From positions 62,001 through 126,000 of the forward strand of contig CAVYIO010000024.1 in the NCBI GenBank assembly GCA_963768565.1: a stretch of DNA of 64,000 bases, in the 5' to 3' direction. The stretch comes from JABDKH01 sp963768565. GTDB taxonomy: Bacteria; Bacteroidota; Rhodothermia; Rhodothermales; JABDKH01. Made by a program: the position numbers and the translations under genes. Shown here piece after piece: positions 10,838-19,935 of the stretch (position 1 is the stretch's first letter; the number at the start of each line of letters is the position of its first letter). The notes under the pieces were generated by a model, which saw nothing but the letters and a program-made list of their open reading frames with translations, searched no databases and had not been told where the DNA came from.

Positions 10838-11646
10838 ATGACTATGACGCTAATCCGACAAATCAAAAACACGGTGTTGATCCTCGTAACCATACTGGTT
10901 GCTGGTTGCGGCGGAGAATCGACCAGTATTGAGACGCCGCGTCAGCTCGTCCAGGCCATGAAGGCGAAGTACGATGGCAATTGGTACAACACGTTGACGT
11001 TCACGCAGGAGACGATACAGTATCGATCCGGCGTGGCCGACACGTCGATCTGGTATGAGGCACTGTCCCTGCCCGGCAAGCTGCGGATAGACATCGCTCC
11101 ATTGGGGTCCGGGAACGGACTGCTGTTTGCCAACGACAAGCGTTACGTTTTTCGAGCCGACACTCTGCTGTTCGAGCGCGACGAGATTCATCCGCTGATG
11201 GTTCTCGGATTCGATGCGTACGTGCAAGAGCCGCAAGTAACACTTGGCGAAGCTCGACTCTCTAGGGTTTGACCTTACTGTGCTCAGCGAGGCCGAATGG
11301 AATCGGCGCCCGGTTTATGTCGTTGGTGCGCATGCCGGTGATCTCAGAACCAGTCAGTTCTGGATCGACAAGGAGCTTCTTGTACTTTGTGAGGGTGATC
11401 CAACGGGGAGGGATCGGCAACCAGAGTCTGGTGGATATTCGGTTCCGGGACTTTCAGACCGTTGGGGGAGGATGGGTTGCGCCTACCGTCGAGTTTTACC
11501 TGGACGGAACGCTATCCATACTTGAGTACTACTCGGATATTGTGGTGGATCGCGCGCTGAGTCCGGATCTGTTCGAGCCGGATGCGTGGGACACGGCGAC
11601 GCATTGGATGTCTGAGGCCGGAGATGCAGAAGATGTCGGACCGTGA
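10838..11646 (+). CDS. LolA-like lipoprotein, two frameshifts
   Basis: A putative outer-membrane lipoprotein-sorting-like protein. The N-terminus is a lipoprotein signal (VLILVTILVAGCGGES). The mature part, KAKYDGNWYNTLTFTQETIQ and LPGKLRIDIAP, resembles the curved beta-sheet of LolA/LolB folds, which here may bind lipid or an unknown hydrophobic ligand. Two +1 insertions (near 11255 and 11385) split it into three frames. Corrected length is about 268 residues, ending AGDAEDVGP. It starts 20 bases after the DUF5916 gene and overlaps the next gene by 14 bases. The family assignment is from fold-level pattern only. Confidence 0.6.
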
Positions 11647-12214
11647 CGCATGGCAGGAAGTCACCATTCCAATTCGGGAGATCGTATTGCGTCTTGGATG
11701 GTGGCTCGTCATCGTGGCACTGGTCCTCTGCCTCCCGATGGTGTTGTTGTGGGGAGTTCCGGACCTGCCGGCGTGGCCATGGCCGGCGGTGTGGCTAGGC
11801 GAGATCGCCCGTGGAGGTGCCCTGCTGCTCCTCGCGTATGTCGTATCCGTGCCGATTCACGAGGGCCTGCATGCGCTCGGCATGTTGGTGACGGGGACGC
11901 CTCGGTCCGAAATCACGTTCGGCGCCCGGATTTTGCACGGAGTGGTCTACGTGCATTGCGGCGCCGAGATGAAACTGACCGCGTACCGGCTGGTGTTGAT
12001 TCTGCCGGTGTTGGTGACCGGGTTGTTGCCGGCTGTCTGGGGTCTGGCCGGGGGTAGTTGGTGGATCGTTGCCTACGCGTACCTGATGATCGTGTCGGCG
12101 GCAGGTGATCTGGAGATGTACTGGCGGCTGCGCAAGTTTCCGGGCGATGCGCTGACGAGAGATCATCCCGACTTGCTCGGGTGTGAGGTTCTGTTGCCCG
12201 AGTCGCGTAGCTAG
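11633..12214 (+). CDS. Membrane protein with HExxH motif (DUF3267-like)
   Basis: An integral membrane protein of 193 residues from ATG 11633. There are about four to five hydrophobic segments. The second carries PIHEGLHALGML, an HExxH zinc-protease-type motif inside a membrane helix, as in DUF3267 and site-2-protease-like proteins. A later GDLEMYWRLRKFPG segment could supply a third ligand (Asp), as in that family. An alternative ATG lies at 11624. The start overlaps the LolA-like gene, so translation may be coupled. Proteolytic activity is inferred from the motif only. Confidence 0.65.
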   Translation: MSDRDAWQEVTIPIREIVLRLGWWLVIVALVLCLPMVLLWGVPDLPAWPWPAVWLGEIARGGALLLLAYVVSVPIHEGLHALGMLVTGTPRSEITFGARILHGVVYVHCGAEMKLTAYRLVLILPVLVTGLLPAVWGLAGGSWWIVAYAYLMIVSAAGDLEMYWRLRKFPGDALTRDHPDLLGCEVLLPESRS

Positions 12215-12303
12215 CGCCGGTTCTTCGCTGCCGGGACGCCGGCTGGGCCGTCGAGTTCCGGATGGGGCAGCCGTGCCTTCGTGGCCCACGCGACGCAGTT
12301 ATG

Positions 12304-13386
12304 TCACCTGCCCGCATGGAAACCGCTCCGAATGACATCCAGGGATGGCTTTCCCTGTGGCGTGAAATCGATGGCGCTCACTGCGCCGCGAGTCTCTGAC
12401 GCTGTGTGCCATCTCCAGATGCAGGCGCCGGCAAACCATGGCTGTGGCCATACCTCTTCGAAGAAAGCCGTGTACAGATTGGCCTGCGTCTCGTTGTCGG
12501 ACTCGGTCACCTGAGCTTGCTGTCGCGATGCCCACTTCCAGGGCTCGACGGCGGCGTCCGCGATACTTCTGTACCCGATCTCAGTGAACAGGACTGGTTT
12601 GCCCGCAGACTGGCTTACCGCAGCTAGTTTATCTCTGTGGGATGCCCAGCCTTTTCGGAGTGCACTTGCCGAGGGTCCTGCCTGATCTGATAACGGGAAG
12701 TAGGCTTGCACACCGACGAAATCCAGCTCGGACCAGAATTGAATGTCCTCGAACTCACGATACCAGTTGGCGGCATATGTCAACTTGCCCTGATAGCGTG
12801 TCCGAATCTCCTTGATTACGCCTCGCCAGAAGTCGGGCCGGAGTCGCGCGGCAGTGGCAAGCTCGGTGCCCACGACGAAGATGTCAGCCTGAATGGCTTC
12901 GGCAAGGCCGGCATAGTGAAGGATGAAGCGGCGGTATTCACTTTCCCACTGGAGCCACTCGTCTTCAGTCTCGAACCCGATCTGGTCGCGTTGCTGACCG
13001 TCGGTACTATGACGGCCTACCCAGATGTGCGGTTTGAGAATGGTGCCCATTCCCAGTGCCCGAGCCTGGAAGGCAACGTCAGTGATGCCGGAGTCGCTTT
13101 CCGTAAACCACCTCTGATTGGGGTTGAACCGAACGCTCGGGCTGCTGAAAGATCGCTGGTATCCGAACGGTATCAGAGCAATGTGAGAGACGCCCAGTTC
13201 ATGCAGATCCTCCAGCGTGCCGGGATCGGGCGGCCGGCGCGAACTGTACGTCATCGCTCTAATTCGCTGTGAGGCAACGACGGACACGATGGCGTCGCCC
13301 GAGCCTGCCCCGACGTCAGTACAGCCCGTGTGAATCGCGGCAAACGCAAGTGCCACGAGCATTGTTAGCCTGCCGGGGGTGTCCAT
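12304..13386 (-). CDS. Glycoside hydrolase family 113-like lipoprotein
   Basis: A secreted protein of about 360 residues with a TIM-barrel glycosidase pattern similar to GH113 (beta-mannanase-like). The lipoprotein signal ends AAIHTGCTD. Barrel strands include MTYSSRRPPDPG, HIALIPFGYQ, MGTILKPHIW, IFVVGTELATA (possible acid/base Glu), DFVGVQAYFPL and PVLFTEIGYRS (possible nucleophile Glu). The C-terminus, WFAGACIWRWHT, is typical of this class. I prefer the ATG at 13386; an in-frame TTG at 13434 would lengthen it. The gene follows the beta-propeller gene on the same strand. The natural substrate cannot be read from sequence. Confidence 0.78.
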   Translation of the reverse strand: MDTPGRLTMLVALAFAAIHTGCTDVGAGSGDAIVSVVASQRIRAMTYSSRRPPDPGTLEDLHELGVSHIALIPFGYQRSFSSPSVRFNPNQRWFTESDSGITDVAFQARALGMGTILKPHIWVGRHSTDGQQRDQIGFETEDEWLQWESEYRRFILHYAGLAEAIQADIFVVGTELATAARLRPDFWRGVIKEIRTRYQGKLTYAANWYREFEDIQFWSELDFVGVQAYFPLSDQAGPSASALRKGWASHRDKLAAVSQSAGKPVLFTEIGYRSIADAAVEPWKWASRQQAQVTESDNETQANLYTAFFEEVWPQPWFAGACIWRWHTASETRGAVSAIDFTPQGKPSLDVIRSGFHAGR

Positions 13387-13423
13387 CCAGTTCTTAATAT
13401 CCGAGGCTAGACTCGAGGTTGTC

Positions 13424-14300
13424 CTATTGCCCAAGGAGTCTAGAGGATCCGTCCGGTTGGATCAGGCGAATTCGAACTTCATTTTGATCGGACCACTCCT
13501 GAACCAACATTGATCCATCTGCCGTGAATGCTCCACCCGAGACTGACCATCCATCGTCTGATCGCCAAACATCGGCGACGAGTTCCCTCGAGTGTTATTC
13601 GGCGAACACTCTGCCCGGCATACGAAGCCACGTAAACTGCATTGCCCGGCCCGACCCAAACGCCCATTAGTGCATGACGGTCGTGAACATGTTCGAACTC
13701 AGGTGTGCGGACAACAAGATTCGTTGCGAGTTCGTTCGTCTCGAGATCATCCGGACTCACGCGAAGAAGCGTCGATCCGGCGGTAACGAATACCGTACCG
13801 TCGGCAAGAACGGTCAGCCAGTGCGCAAACTTGATTGAGCGCGGAAGATCTATCGTTCGGATAACGGTATCAGAGTCTCTGACCTCGATCGTTGAGTTGT
13901 CTCGCCGGAGAATGTACGACCAGCCTTTCGCGTCACGATTGAACGAGTAGTCGTGGTAATCCGTGGGGTGGCCTCGGCGCCATGGTCGTTCGTCGACCAC
14001 CGCGCCGTTGGGTAGGCGCTTCCAAACACGATGTCGGTACGCCTCGCCGACATTGCGCACGTCCTCTCCGTACAGCAGGTCATCAGGTCCGATCCAGAGT
14101 TCGTGGGTATGCACGTCGTCGACGGCAATTTCCTTCGATCCGGAACGAGTGATCATCCAGACACGCTCGAGGTCGGAGTAGTAGATCGTGCCGGCGGAAT
14201 CGACGACGATTGAGACGGACGGGTCCGCAAGCGAAGCCATCGGATTTCCAGCGACGAGAACCCCGGCGAGCAATAGAACGATTGTCACCTTTACGGACAT
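13424..14300 (-). CDS. Secreted NHL/SMP-30-like beta-propeller protein (frameshift near C-terminus)
   Basis: A secreted repeat protein. The signal peptide runs from the ATG at 14300 to about ASLADP. Repeats of about 40 residues have the pattern DSAGTIYYSDLERVWMI, PDDLLYGEDV, ADGTVFVTAGSTLLRVSP and GPGNAVYVASYAGQSVRRI, as in NHL or gluconolactonase-type propellers. An extra base near 13585 diverts the last blade. In the neighbouring frame the protein continues ADVWRSDDGWSVSGGAFTAD to a stop at 13424, giving about 291 residues. No catalytic residues are assigned. It lies upstream of the GH113-like gene on the same strand and divergent from lhgO. Confidence 0.7.
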
Positions 14301-14575
14301 CCAAGCCTTGTTGTTGTCTTTGCTCAGCTCAATCTTCTACATCGCCCGGCTGGACACAAGATACTCTGTTTCCTATCCGGCGATCCCTTCAGTCTCCAGA
14401 TTCACGCACATGGAGACGACTAGCCAGTAGTCAACACCAAACGTGTCGTCCTGGCAGGTGTTATCTTTTTCAACGATATTGGCGCACGAGCAGTCTCGCC
14501 GGCTGCCGCGCGTCTATTTTTCTCCCGACAAGGCGTAAACAGTACCCAGGGTCGCGGACCCGGAAAATACAGCGT

Positions 14576-15769
14576 ATGAAATTTGATGTAGCCATCGTGG
14601 GTGGCGGAATCGTCGGGCTGGCGACCGCCTATCATCTGGTCCAGACACACCACGACTGGAAGGTCGTGGTTGTCGAGAAAGAACCGGATGTCGCCAGTCA
14701 TCAAACGGGTCGTAATTCCGGTGTGATTCACTCCGGGATTTACTACAAGCCCGGTTCGCTAAAGGCAGAGAACTGCCGGCTTGGTCGCGAGGCTCTCATA
14801 CGGTTTTGTGAGGAGGAGGGAGTGACCTACGAGGTCTGTGGCAAGGTCATCGTGGCGGTCGAGCCGAACGAGTTACCGCAGCTGAACAGTATTCTGGAAC
14901 GTGGTCGGGAGAACGGCGTGGCCTGCGATCCAATTGGCGCTGACAGGTTGAGAGAATTGGAGCCTCATTGTGCCGGCATCGAGGCAATCAGTGTCCCGGG
15001 GGCGGGTATTGTCGACTTCGTCGGGATGTCAAAACGGCTTGCGGCTATCATCGTCGAGCAGGGGGGAACGATCCGCACGAGTTCGAAGGTAGTCGGGATG
15101 GAAGAGCTCAATGATCGGGTCGTCGTGTCGACGGAGGATGGTGACCTGGAGGCGGGCGTAGTGGTTAACTGTGCCGGTCTGTATGCGGATAGAATTGCGC
15201 GCATGAGCGGCGTCGATCCCGAAATGCAGATTGTGCCCTTCCGAGGCGAGTACTACGAACTCGTAGAGGGAGCTCGCCACCTGTGCAGGAATCTGATTTA
15301 CCCCGTTCCGGATCCGGCCTATCCATTCCTGGGTGTGCATTTCACCCGCATGTACGACGGGAGTGTAGAGTGCGGGCCGAGCGCCGTGATGGCGTTTGCG
15401 CGAGAAGGCTACCGGTTTGGTGACGTTGACCTTCGCGAGCTTGCGGAGGTCCTGGGCTACCGCGGGTTCAGGAGGCTGGCCGCAAGGCACTGGAAAACAG
15501 GTGCTCGCGAGATGCTGCAGTCGCTCAGCAAACGTTTCTACCTGAAGGGCCTCAAGCGACTCATTCCCGAGATCAAGGCAAGCGATCTGAAACCTGCCAC
15601 ATCCGGCGTACGAGCGCAGGCCGTCCGAGACGACGGCTCAATGGTGGATGATTTTCTGATCCTTGAAAACAAACGGTTCATAAACGTCTGCAGCGCCCCT
15701 TCACCAGCGGCGACAGCATGTCTCAACATTGGTCGGCTCGTCGGGGACAAGATTGCGGCACACGTCTGA
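14576..15769 (+). CDS. lhgO: L-2-hydroxyglutarate oxidase
   Basis: A 397-residue FAD-dependent oxidoreductase of the DAO family that oxidises L-2-hydroxyglutarate to 2-oxoglutarate, passing electrons to the membrane quinone pool or oxygen. The N-terminal Rossmann motif VAIVGGGIVGLATAYHL is followed by the diagnostic QTGRNSGVIHSGIYYKPGSL. The middle contains VNCAGLYADRIA and PFRGEYYEL, and the C-terminal region GVRAQAVRDDGSMVDDFLI, all typical of LhgO/YgaF. The ATG at 14576 begins MKFDVAIVGG. Longer upstream frames are not protein-like. It is monocistronic, divergent from the propeller gene across a 275-base promoter region. Confidence 0.95.
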   Translation: MKFDVAIVGGGIVGLATAYHLVQTHHDWKVVVVEKEPDVASHQTGRNSGVIHSGIYYKPGSLKAENCRLGREALIRFCEEEGVTYEVCGKVIVAVEPNELPQLNSILERGRENGVACDPIGADRLRELEPHCAGIEAISVPGAGIVDFVGMSKRLAAIIVEQGGTIRTSSKVVGMEELNDRVVVSTEDGDLEAGVVVNCAGLYADRIARMSGVDPEMQIVPFRGEYYELVEGARHLCRNLIYPVPDPAYPFLGVHFTRMYDGSVECGPSAVMAFAREGYRFGDVDLRELAEVLGYRGFRRLAARHWKTGAREMLQSLSKRFYLKGLKRLIPEIKASDLKPATSGVRAQAVRDDGSMVDDFLILENKRFINVCSAPSPAATACLNIGRLVGDKIAAHV

Positions 15770-16128
15770 TCGCGGTGCAGTCGCGAGTGGTGAGTGTTGC
15801 CCAGCGTGCCTGAAGGAGATCGCCGACGTCCCGTCACGGACAGAGGTTCACGCAGGTTTGTGACGGGATTCAGTGGACGCATTGCTCTGTGGCAGATGTG
15901 CAGACGGAACCGGCTGGAACGATCGCTGGACTGAAGCAGAACATATTTGGCGGCACGGAGGAGTGCACGCTGAGAATATGTACGCTTGATCTGCGGCATT
16001 ATCTTCAACCCCATCAGGGGTTTGAAGGGGTCCGCCTGCTGCCCATCTCGTTTCACACGCCATCCAGCCGCAACGCGAACGAGACAACGCTCCTCGCGAT
16101 CGGAGGTGACTCTGAATCGTGCTCCCCG
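15770..16128. other. Intergenic stretch between lhgO and doxX
   Basis: About 360 bases between two convergent genes. I see no convincing gene. A hairpin, CTTCAACCCC (16003-16012) with GGGGTTTGAAG (16017-16027), has a bulge and no clear T-run. It could end transcription weakly from either side. Open frames here run antisense into the neighbours and lack family features. Confidence 0.5.
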
Positions 16129-16527
16129 CTATTCAGCCGCCCCGGACTCAACACCATCGTTGCCACGAATGGCGAAAAAGAGTCCAATCGCCAGCAGGGT
16201 GACCGGAAACTCCATCCCCATGTTACCGAGCGAATTCCAGCCATTCTTGAGATGGACCATGAAGATGGCTCCCAACATGACCATGACGAAGATCAGTCCG
16301 GCCAGGCGTGTCATCCAGTCTTTGGAGATACCTCCGACGAGGATCATGGCGGCGGCGATGGTCTCGACAGTGGCCAGCATAGCTATCATCGGCACGGGCA
16401 TTCCCATCATGCCGGACAAGGCTTCGAGATTGGGGAACTTCGTTAGCCCGTGGTATGCGAAAACACTGGCCAGCGCCAGGCGCAGAAACCAGTGAGCATG
16501 CGGCGCGAATTGGCGAAGAAAGGTCAC
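16129..16527 (-). CDS. DoxX family membrane protein
   Basis: A 132-residue four-helix membrane protein of the DoxX family. The start is the GTG at 16527, chosen because GGAGG lies 8 bases upstream and the protein then begins directly before the first helix (LRLALASVFAYHGLTKF). Conserved features are the YHGLTKF segment, ATVETIAAAMILVGG and the C-terminal MEFPVTLLAIGLFFA. DoxX proteins act in quinone-linked or redox-related membrane functions that vary between groups; none can be assigned here. It converges with lhgO. Confidence 0.85.
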   Translation of the reverse strand: MTFLRQFAPHAHWFLRLALASVFAYHGLTKFPNLEALSGMMGMPVPMIAMLATVETIAAAMILVGGISKDWMTRLAGLIFVMVMLGAIFMVHLKNGWNSLGNMGMEFPVTLLAIGLFFAIRGNDGVESGAAE

Positions 16528-16712
16528 GTGAGGTCCTCCGGGGAATGTTGACAGGTTTTGCGTCAACGGCATCGGCCGTATCCGTGGGTTTGTTGAGGCC
16601 CCGGCGCCTTCGTTACAGACAGGCTGGCCCGGTGATTGTCGGGATGGATGTAACGTAACGCGTGCCGACTGATCTAAGCCGTACACTTTGTTGCACGAGA
16701 CATTCCGTATCC

Positions 16713-17844
16713 ATGCCGACCCCGGTCGCACGATATGCCCTGTTCTTGACCTTGACCGCCGTGGTGGTCACAGTTGGGGGCCTCTTTGTGTCAATAGCAT
16801 CTGCACAATCGAACTATCCTTCGGGATGGGAAACGGACTGGGAGAACCGCTCGGTCGATCTCTCCGAAATCATGTCGGGTGGGGTGCCAAGGGATGGAAT
16901 TCCATCCATCGATGCGCCACGTTTTGTATCGATTGACGCGGCCGCCGATTGGCTTGGTGATCGTGAGCCAGTGATCATGTTGCAGACCGGTGCAAGTGCC
17001 CGGGCGTACCCACTGCAAATCATGACCTATCACGAGATCGTCAACGACGAGCTTGGCGGCGTTCCTGTGGTCGTCACGTTCTGCCCGCTCTGCTACAGTG
17101 CAATCGCCTACCGGCGAACGGTCGGGAAAAAGGTGTATGAGTTTGGGGTCTCGGGGATGCTCAGGCATTCCGATCTCATCATGTATGATCGGCAGACCGA
17201 ATCGCTGTGGCAGCAGATAGACGGGGAGGCCATCGTCGGGGACCTGACGGGAACGATGCTGGAGCCATTGCCGGCCCAGATCGTCTCGTTCGCGCAGTTC
17301 GCGGCTCGCTTCCCGGCCGGATCCGTTCTCTCGCGTGAGACGGGTCACGCTCGCAACTACGGTACGAATCCGTATCGCGGATATGACGACATCGACGAGC
17401 GTCCGTTTCTCTTTCGCGGGCGACGTCGATGATCGACTACCGCCTATGGAGAAGGTTGTCGCGCTGTCGATTGGCGGAGAGAACATCGCATTTCCGCATT
17501 CCGTAACGCGCGCTCGACGCGTGATCAACGATGTGATTTCTGACGTACCGCTCGTCGTATTTCATGTAGATGGAGCCGTCACGGCGCTCGGCAACGCCGT
17601 CATCCGCGAGGCCGAGATCATTGGCACTACCGGCGTCTTTGATCGGCGCGTTGATGGGCGCACTCTTTCGTTCGAGTTCGAGGACGGTTCGATCCGCGAC
17701 TCCGAGACCGGAAGCGTATGGGACGTCACCGGTCAGGCCATCTCGGGATCCCTTGCCGGCAGGTCACTCCAGCCGATCGTCCACGGGAATTACTTCTCGT
17801 TTGCGTGGTTTGCCTTCCGGCCGGGTACGCTGGTGTATCGGTAA
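16713..17844 (+). CDS. DUF3179 domain secreted protein (one frameshift)
   Basis: A secreted protein of a family of unknown function. The signal peptide starts MPTPVARYALFLTLTAVVV and ends near SIASAQ. The hallmark DUF3179 core is complete: MTYHEIVNDELGGVPVVVTF, then CPLCYSAIAYRR and DLIMYDRQTESLWQQIDGEA. A +1 base near 17418 shifts the frame. The second half continues LSIGGENIAFPHS to VHGNYFSFAWFAFRPG. Corrected length is about 376 residues. The conserved CPLC pair suggests metal or redox chemistry, but no function is established for the family. It starts divergently from doxX. Confidence 0.88.
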
Positions 17845-18105
17845 GGAAATTGAATTCGAGCGAGGCTTGCTCTGCACGTTGGCCCGCCAGCGGGAAAGAC
17901 GCTGCATTGACACGCTAACACGGCACTTTGAAGCGAGGCGCAATTGGACCGAGAGTACAATTATCCGAGACAAAAAGCGGTCAGAGAGATTACATTTATG
18001 CTGTGGGGGGTTGCACCGCAATGCTGTCGGGGTTTCCCCCTCTTCCTTCACCCGAATGTGTGTCGGATTGTTGGATGATGAGTTCTCGTAATCAGGACAG
18101 CGACC

Positions 18106-19743
18106 GTGCTGAATCTGTCCCAGCTGCAAAACCTGAGGCCTGAGCTTCGCGACGATCCGTGGGCTCTGTTTCCCGATCCGGGGTCGCCGGAAGAACTGGA
18201 GCGCTTCGGCACCCTGCAGAAGCGCCTCACCCTGCTCTGGCAGAAAGTGTTTCCCGATCCTCGTGAGCCACGCTCGGTCGTCGTCATCCCGAGCCTGTCC
18301 ATGGACCCCGAGGTGCTCGGACGTATCTCCGGCGTCCATCACTACGAGGAGCGCATGCTGTTCATGCTCATGCTGCTCCGACTCCCGACCACACACCTCA
18401 TCTACGTCACGAGTGAGCCGATCGCGCCCACAATCATTGACTACTACCTGAACCTGCTCCCTGGAATTCCGGCAAGCCACGCACGGGACAGGCTTACGCT
18501 TCTCAGCTGCTTCGATTCCTCCGGGGTGCCGCTGTCGCAAAAGATCCTGGAACGCCCGAATCTGCTGAAACGAATCATGCGCGCCATTCCCGACATCGAG
18601 ACGGCGCATCTAACGTGCTTCAATGCGACCGTTCTCGAACGAACCCTTGCCGTGCGCCTGGATATTCCGCTCTACGCATGCGATCCGGATCTATGCTGGC
18701 TGGGTTCCAAGAGTGGAAGCAGGAAGATCTTCCGAGATGCAGGAATCCTCATGCCTGATGGTTTTGAAGACCTGAAGTCGAAGCACGAACTCACTCTGGC
18801 GATCTCGGAACTGAAGGAGAGGAATCCGGCTCTCCGACGAGTCGTCATCAAGCTGGACGAAGGTTTTTCGGGTGAGGGAAATGCGACATTCTGGCTCGAA
18901 GACGCGCCAAAATCTGGTCTTCGATCGTGGGTAAACGAGGAATTACCTCGCCGGACGCGCTTCGAGGCGATCGGCGAAACGTGGCCGCACTACCTGTCGA
19001 AGTTCGAGGAAATGGGAGGCATCGTCGAATGCTGGATCGACGGTGAGAACAAGCGCTCGCCATCGGTGCAGTGCCGCATCGACCCGCTCGGAGCCACTTC
19101 GGTTATCTCGACTCACGATCAGGTCCTCGGCGGCGATTCCGGCCAGATATTTCTCGGCTGTGCGTTTCCCGCAGACCCGGAATACCGTCTCGAGGTTCAG
19201 CGCATCGGAGTGAAGGTTTCCCAGGCGCTCAAAGAATATGGAGTCACGGGTAGATACAGTGTCGACTTTATCTCCGTCAAGAACGGTGAGGATTGGAATC
19301 ACTACGCGATCGAAATCAATCTGAGAAAGGGTGGTACAACTCACCCGTTTCTGATGCTTCAGTTTCTGACAGACGGCCGGTACCAGTCAGATACCGGATT
19401 GTATCTCACACCGACTGGCCGTGAGCGATACTATTACGCGTCGGACAATCTATGCAGCGACGACTATCGGGGATTTACGCCGGCTGACTTAATCGACATA
19501 GCAGTTGAACACGGCCTTCACTTCCATGGCGGCACCCAGCGGGGTGTTGTGTTTCACCTCGTCGGCGCCCTGTCCGAGTACGGGAAGCTGGGCGTGGTCT
19601 GTATCGCTGATAACCCGATCAGCGCCAGGACTCTGTACGACGATACCGTCGAGGTCCTCAACTTCGAGGCCGGGAAGCAGTCTGCCTACCGGAAGTCACT
19701 CCGACTTGAGGAACTCACAGCTGAGTCCGTTCCGTCGGGATAG
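18106..19743 (+). CDS. PGM1-like ATP-grasp peptide ligase
   Basis: A 545-residue ATP-grasp enzyme. The GTG at 18106 starts the protein. Residues about 1-200 form a pre-ATP-grasp domain. ATP-grasp motifs are RRVVIKLDEGFSGEGNATF and the metal-binding AIEINLRKGGTTHP. The C-terminal third (TGLYLTPTGRERYYYASDNL, then HGGTQRGVVFHLVGAL) matches the pattern of the PGM1 C-terminal domain. PGM1 of pheganomycin biosynthesis joins a peptide to an amino-acid-like starter through an acyl phosphate. Here no precursor peptide or other biosynthetic gene is nearby, so the substrate is unknown. The next gene is the alpha-2-macroglobulin, about 190 bases away. Confidence 0.82.
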   Translation: MLNLSQLQNLRPELRDDPWALFPDPGSPEELERFGTLQKRLTLLWQKVFPDPREPRSVVVIPSLSMDPEVLGRISGVHHYEERMLFMLMLLRLPTTHLIYVTSEPIAPTIIDYYLNLLPGIPASHARDRLTLLSCFDSSGVPLSQKILERPNLLKRIMRAIPDIETAHLTCFNATVLERTLAVRLDIPLYACDPDLCWLGSKSGSRKIFRDAGILMPDGFEDLKSKHELTLAISELKERNPALRRVVIKLDEGFSGEGNATFWLEDAPKSGLRSWVNEELPRRTRFEAIGETWPHYLSKFEEMGGIVECWIDGENKRSPSVQCRIDPLGATSVISTHDQVLGGDSGQIFLGCAFPADPEYRLEVQRIGVKVSQALKEYGVTGRYSVDFISVKNGEDWNHYAIEINLRKGGTTHPFLMLQFLTDGRYQSDTGLYLTPTGRERYYYASDNLCSDDYRGFTPADLIDIAVEHGLHFHGGTQRGVVFHLVGALSEYGKLGVVCIADNPISARTLYDDTVEVLNFEAGKQSAYRKSLRLEELTAESVPSG

Positions 19744-19935
19744 ATTCGATGCAGACTGTCGACCCTGATTCGGTAGTTTCCCACACAATACGCAGCCACG
19801 GCAAATCGTTGTCATCTGAGGAGACTGTTCGTTTCTTGCCTCTCCCGAAGAATGTGGCGAACCTGACCGGCCGAACACGCAGGTCACCTGTGAACCACGC
19901 TGTATTTCTAATCTTCATGTCCCCGACATTCGGCT

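Noticed and set aside
16003..16027. Intrinsic terminator between lhgO and doxX
   Set aside because: The hairpin has a bulge and lacks a T-run on either strand, so it is only mentioned in the intergenic entry.
17764..18609. A 281-residue minus-strand frame
   Set aside because: Antisense to the ATP-grasp gene and its leader; no protein-like features.
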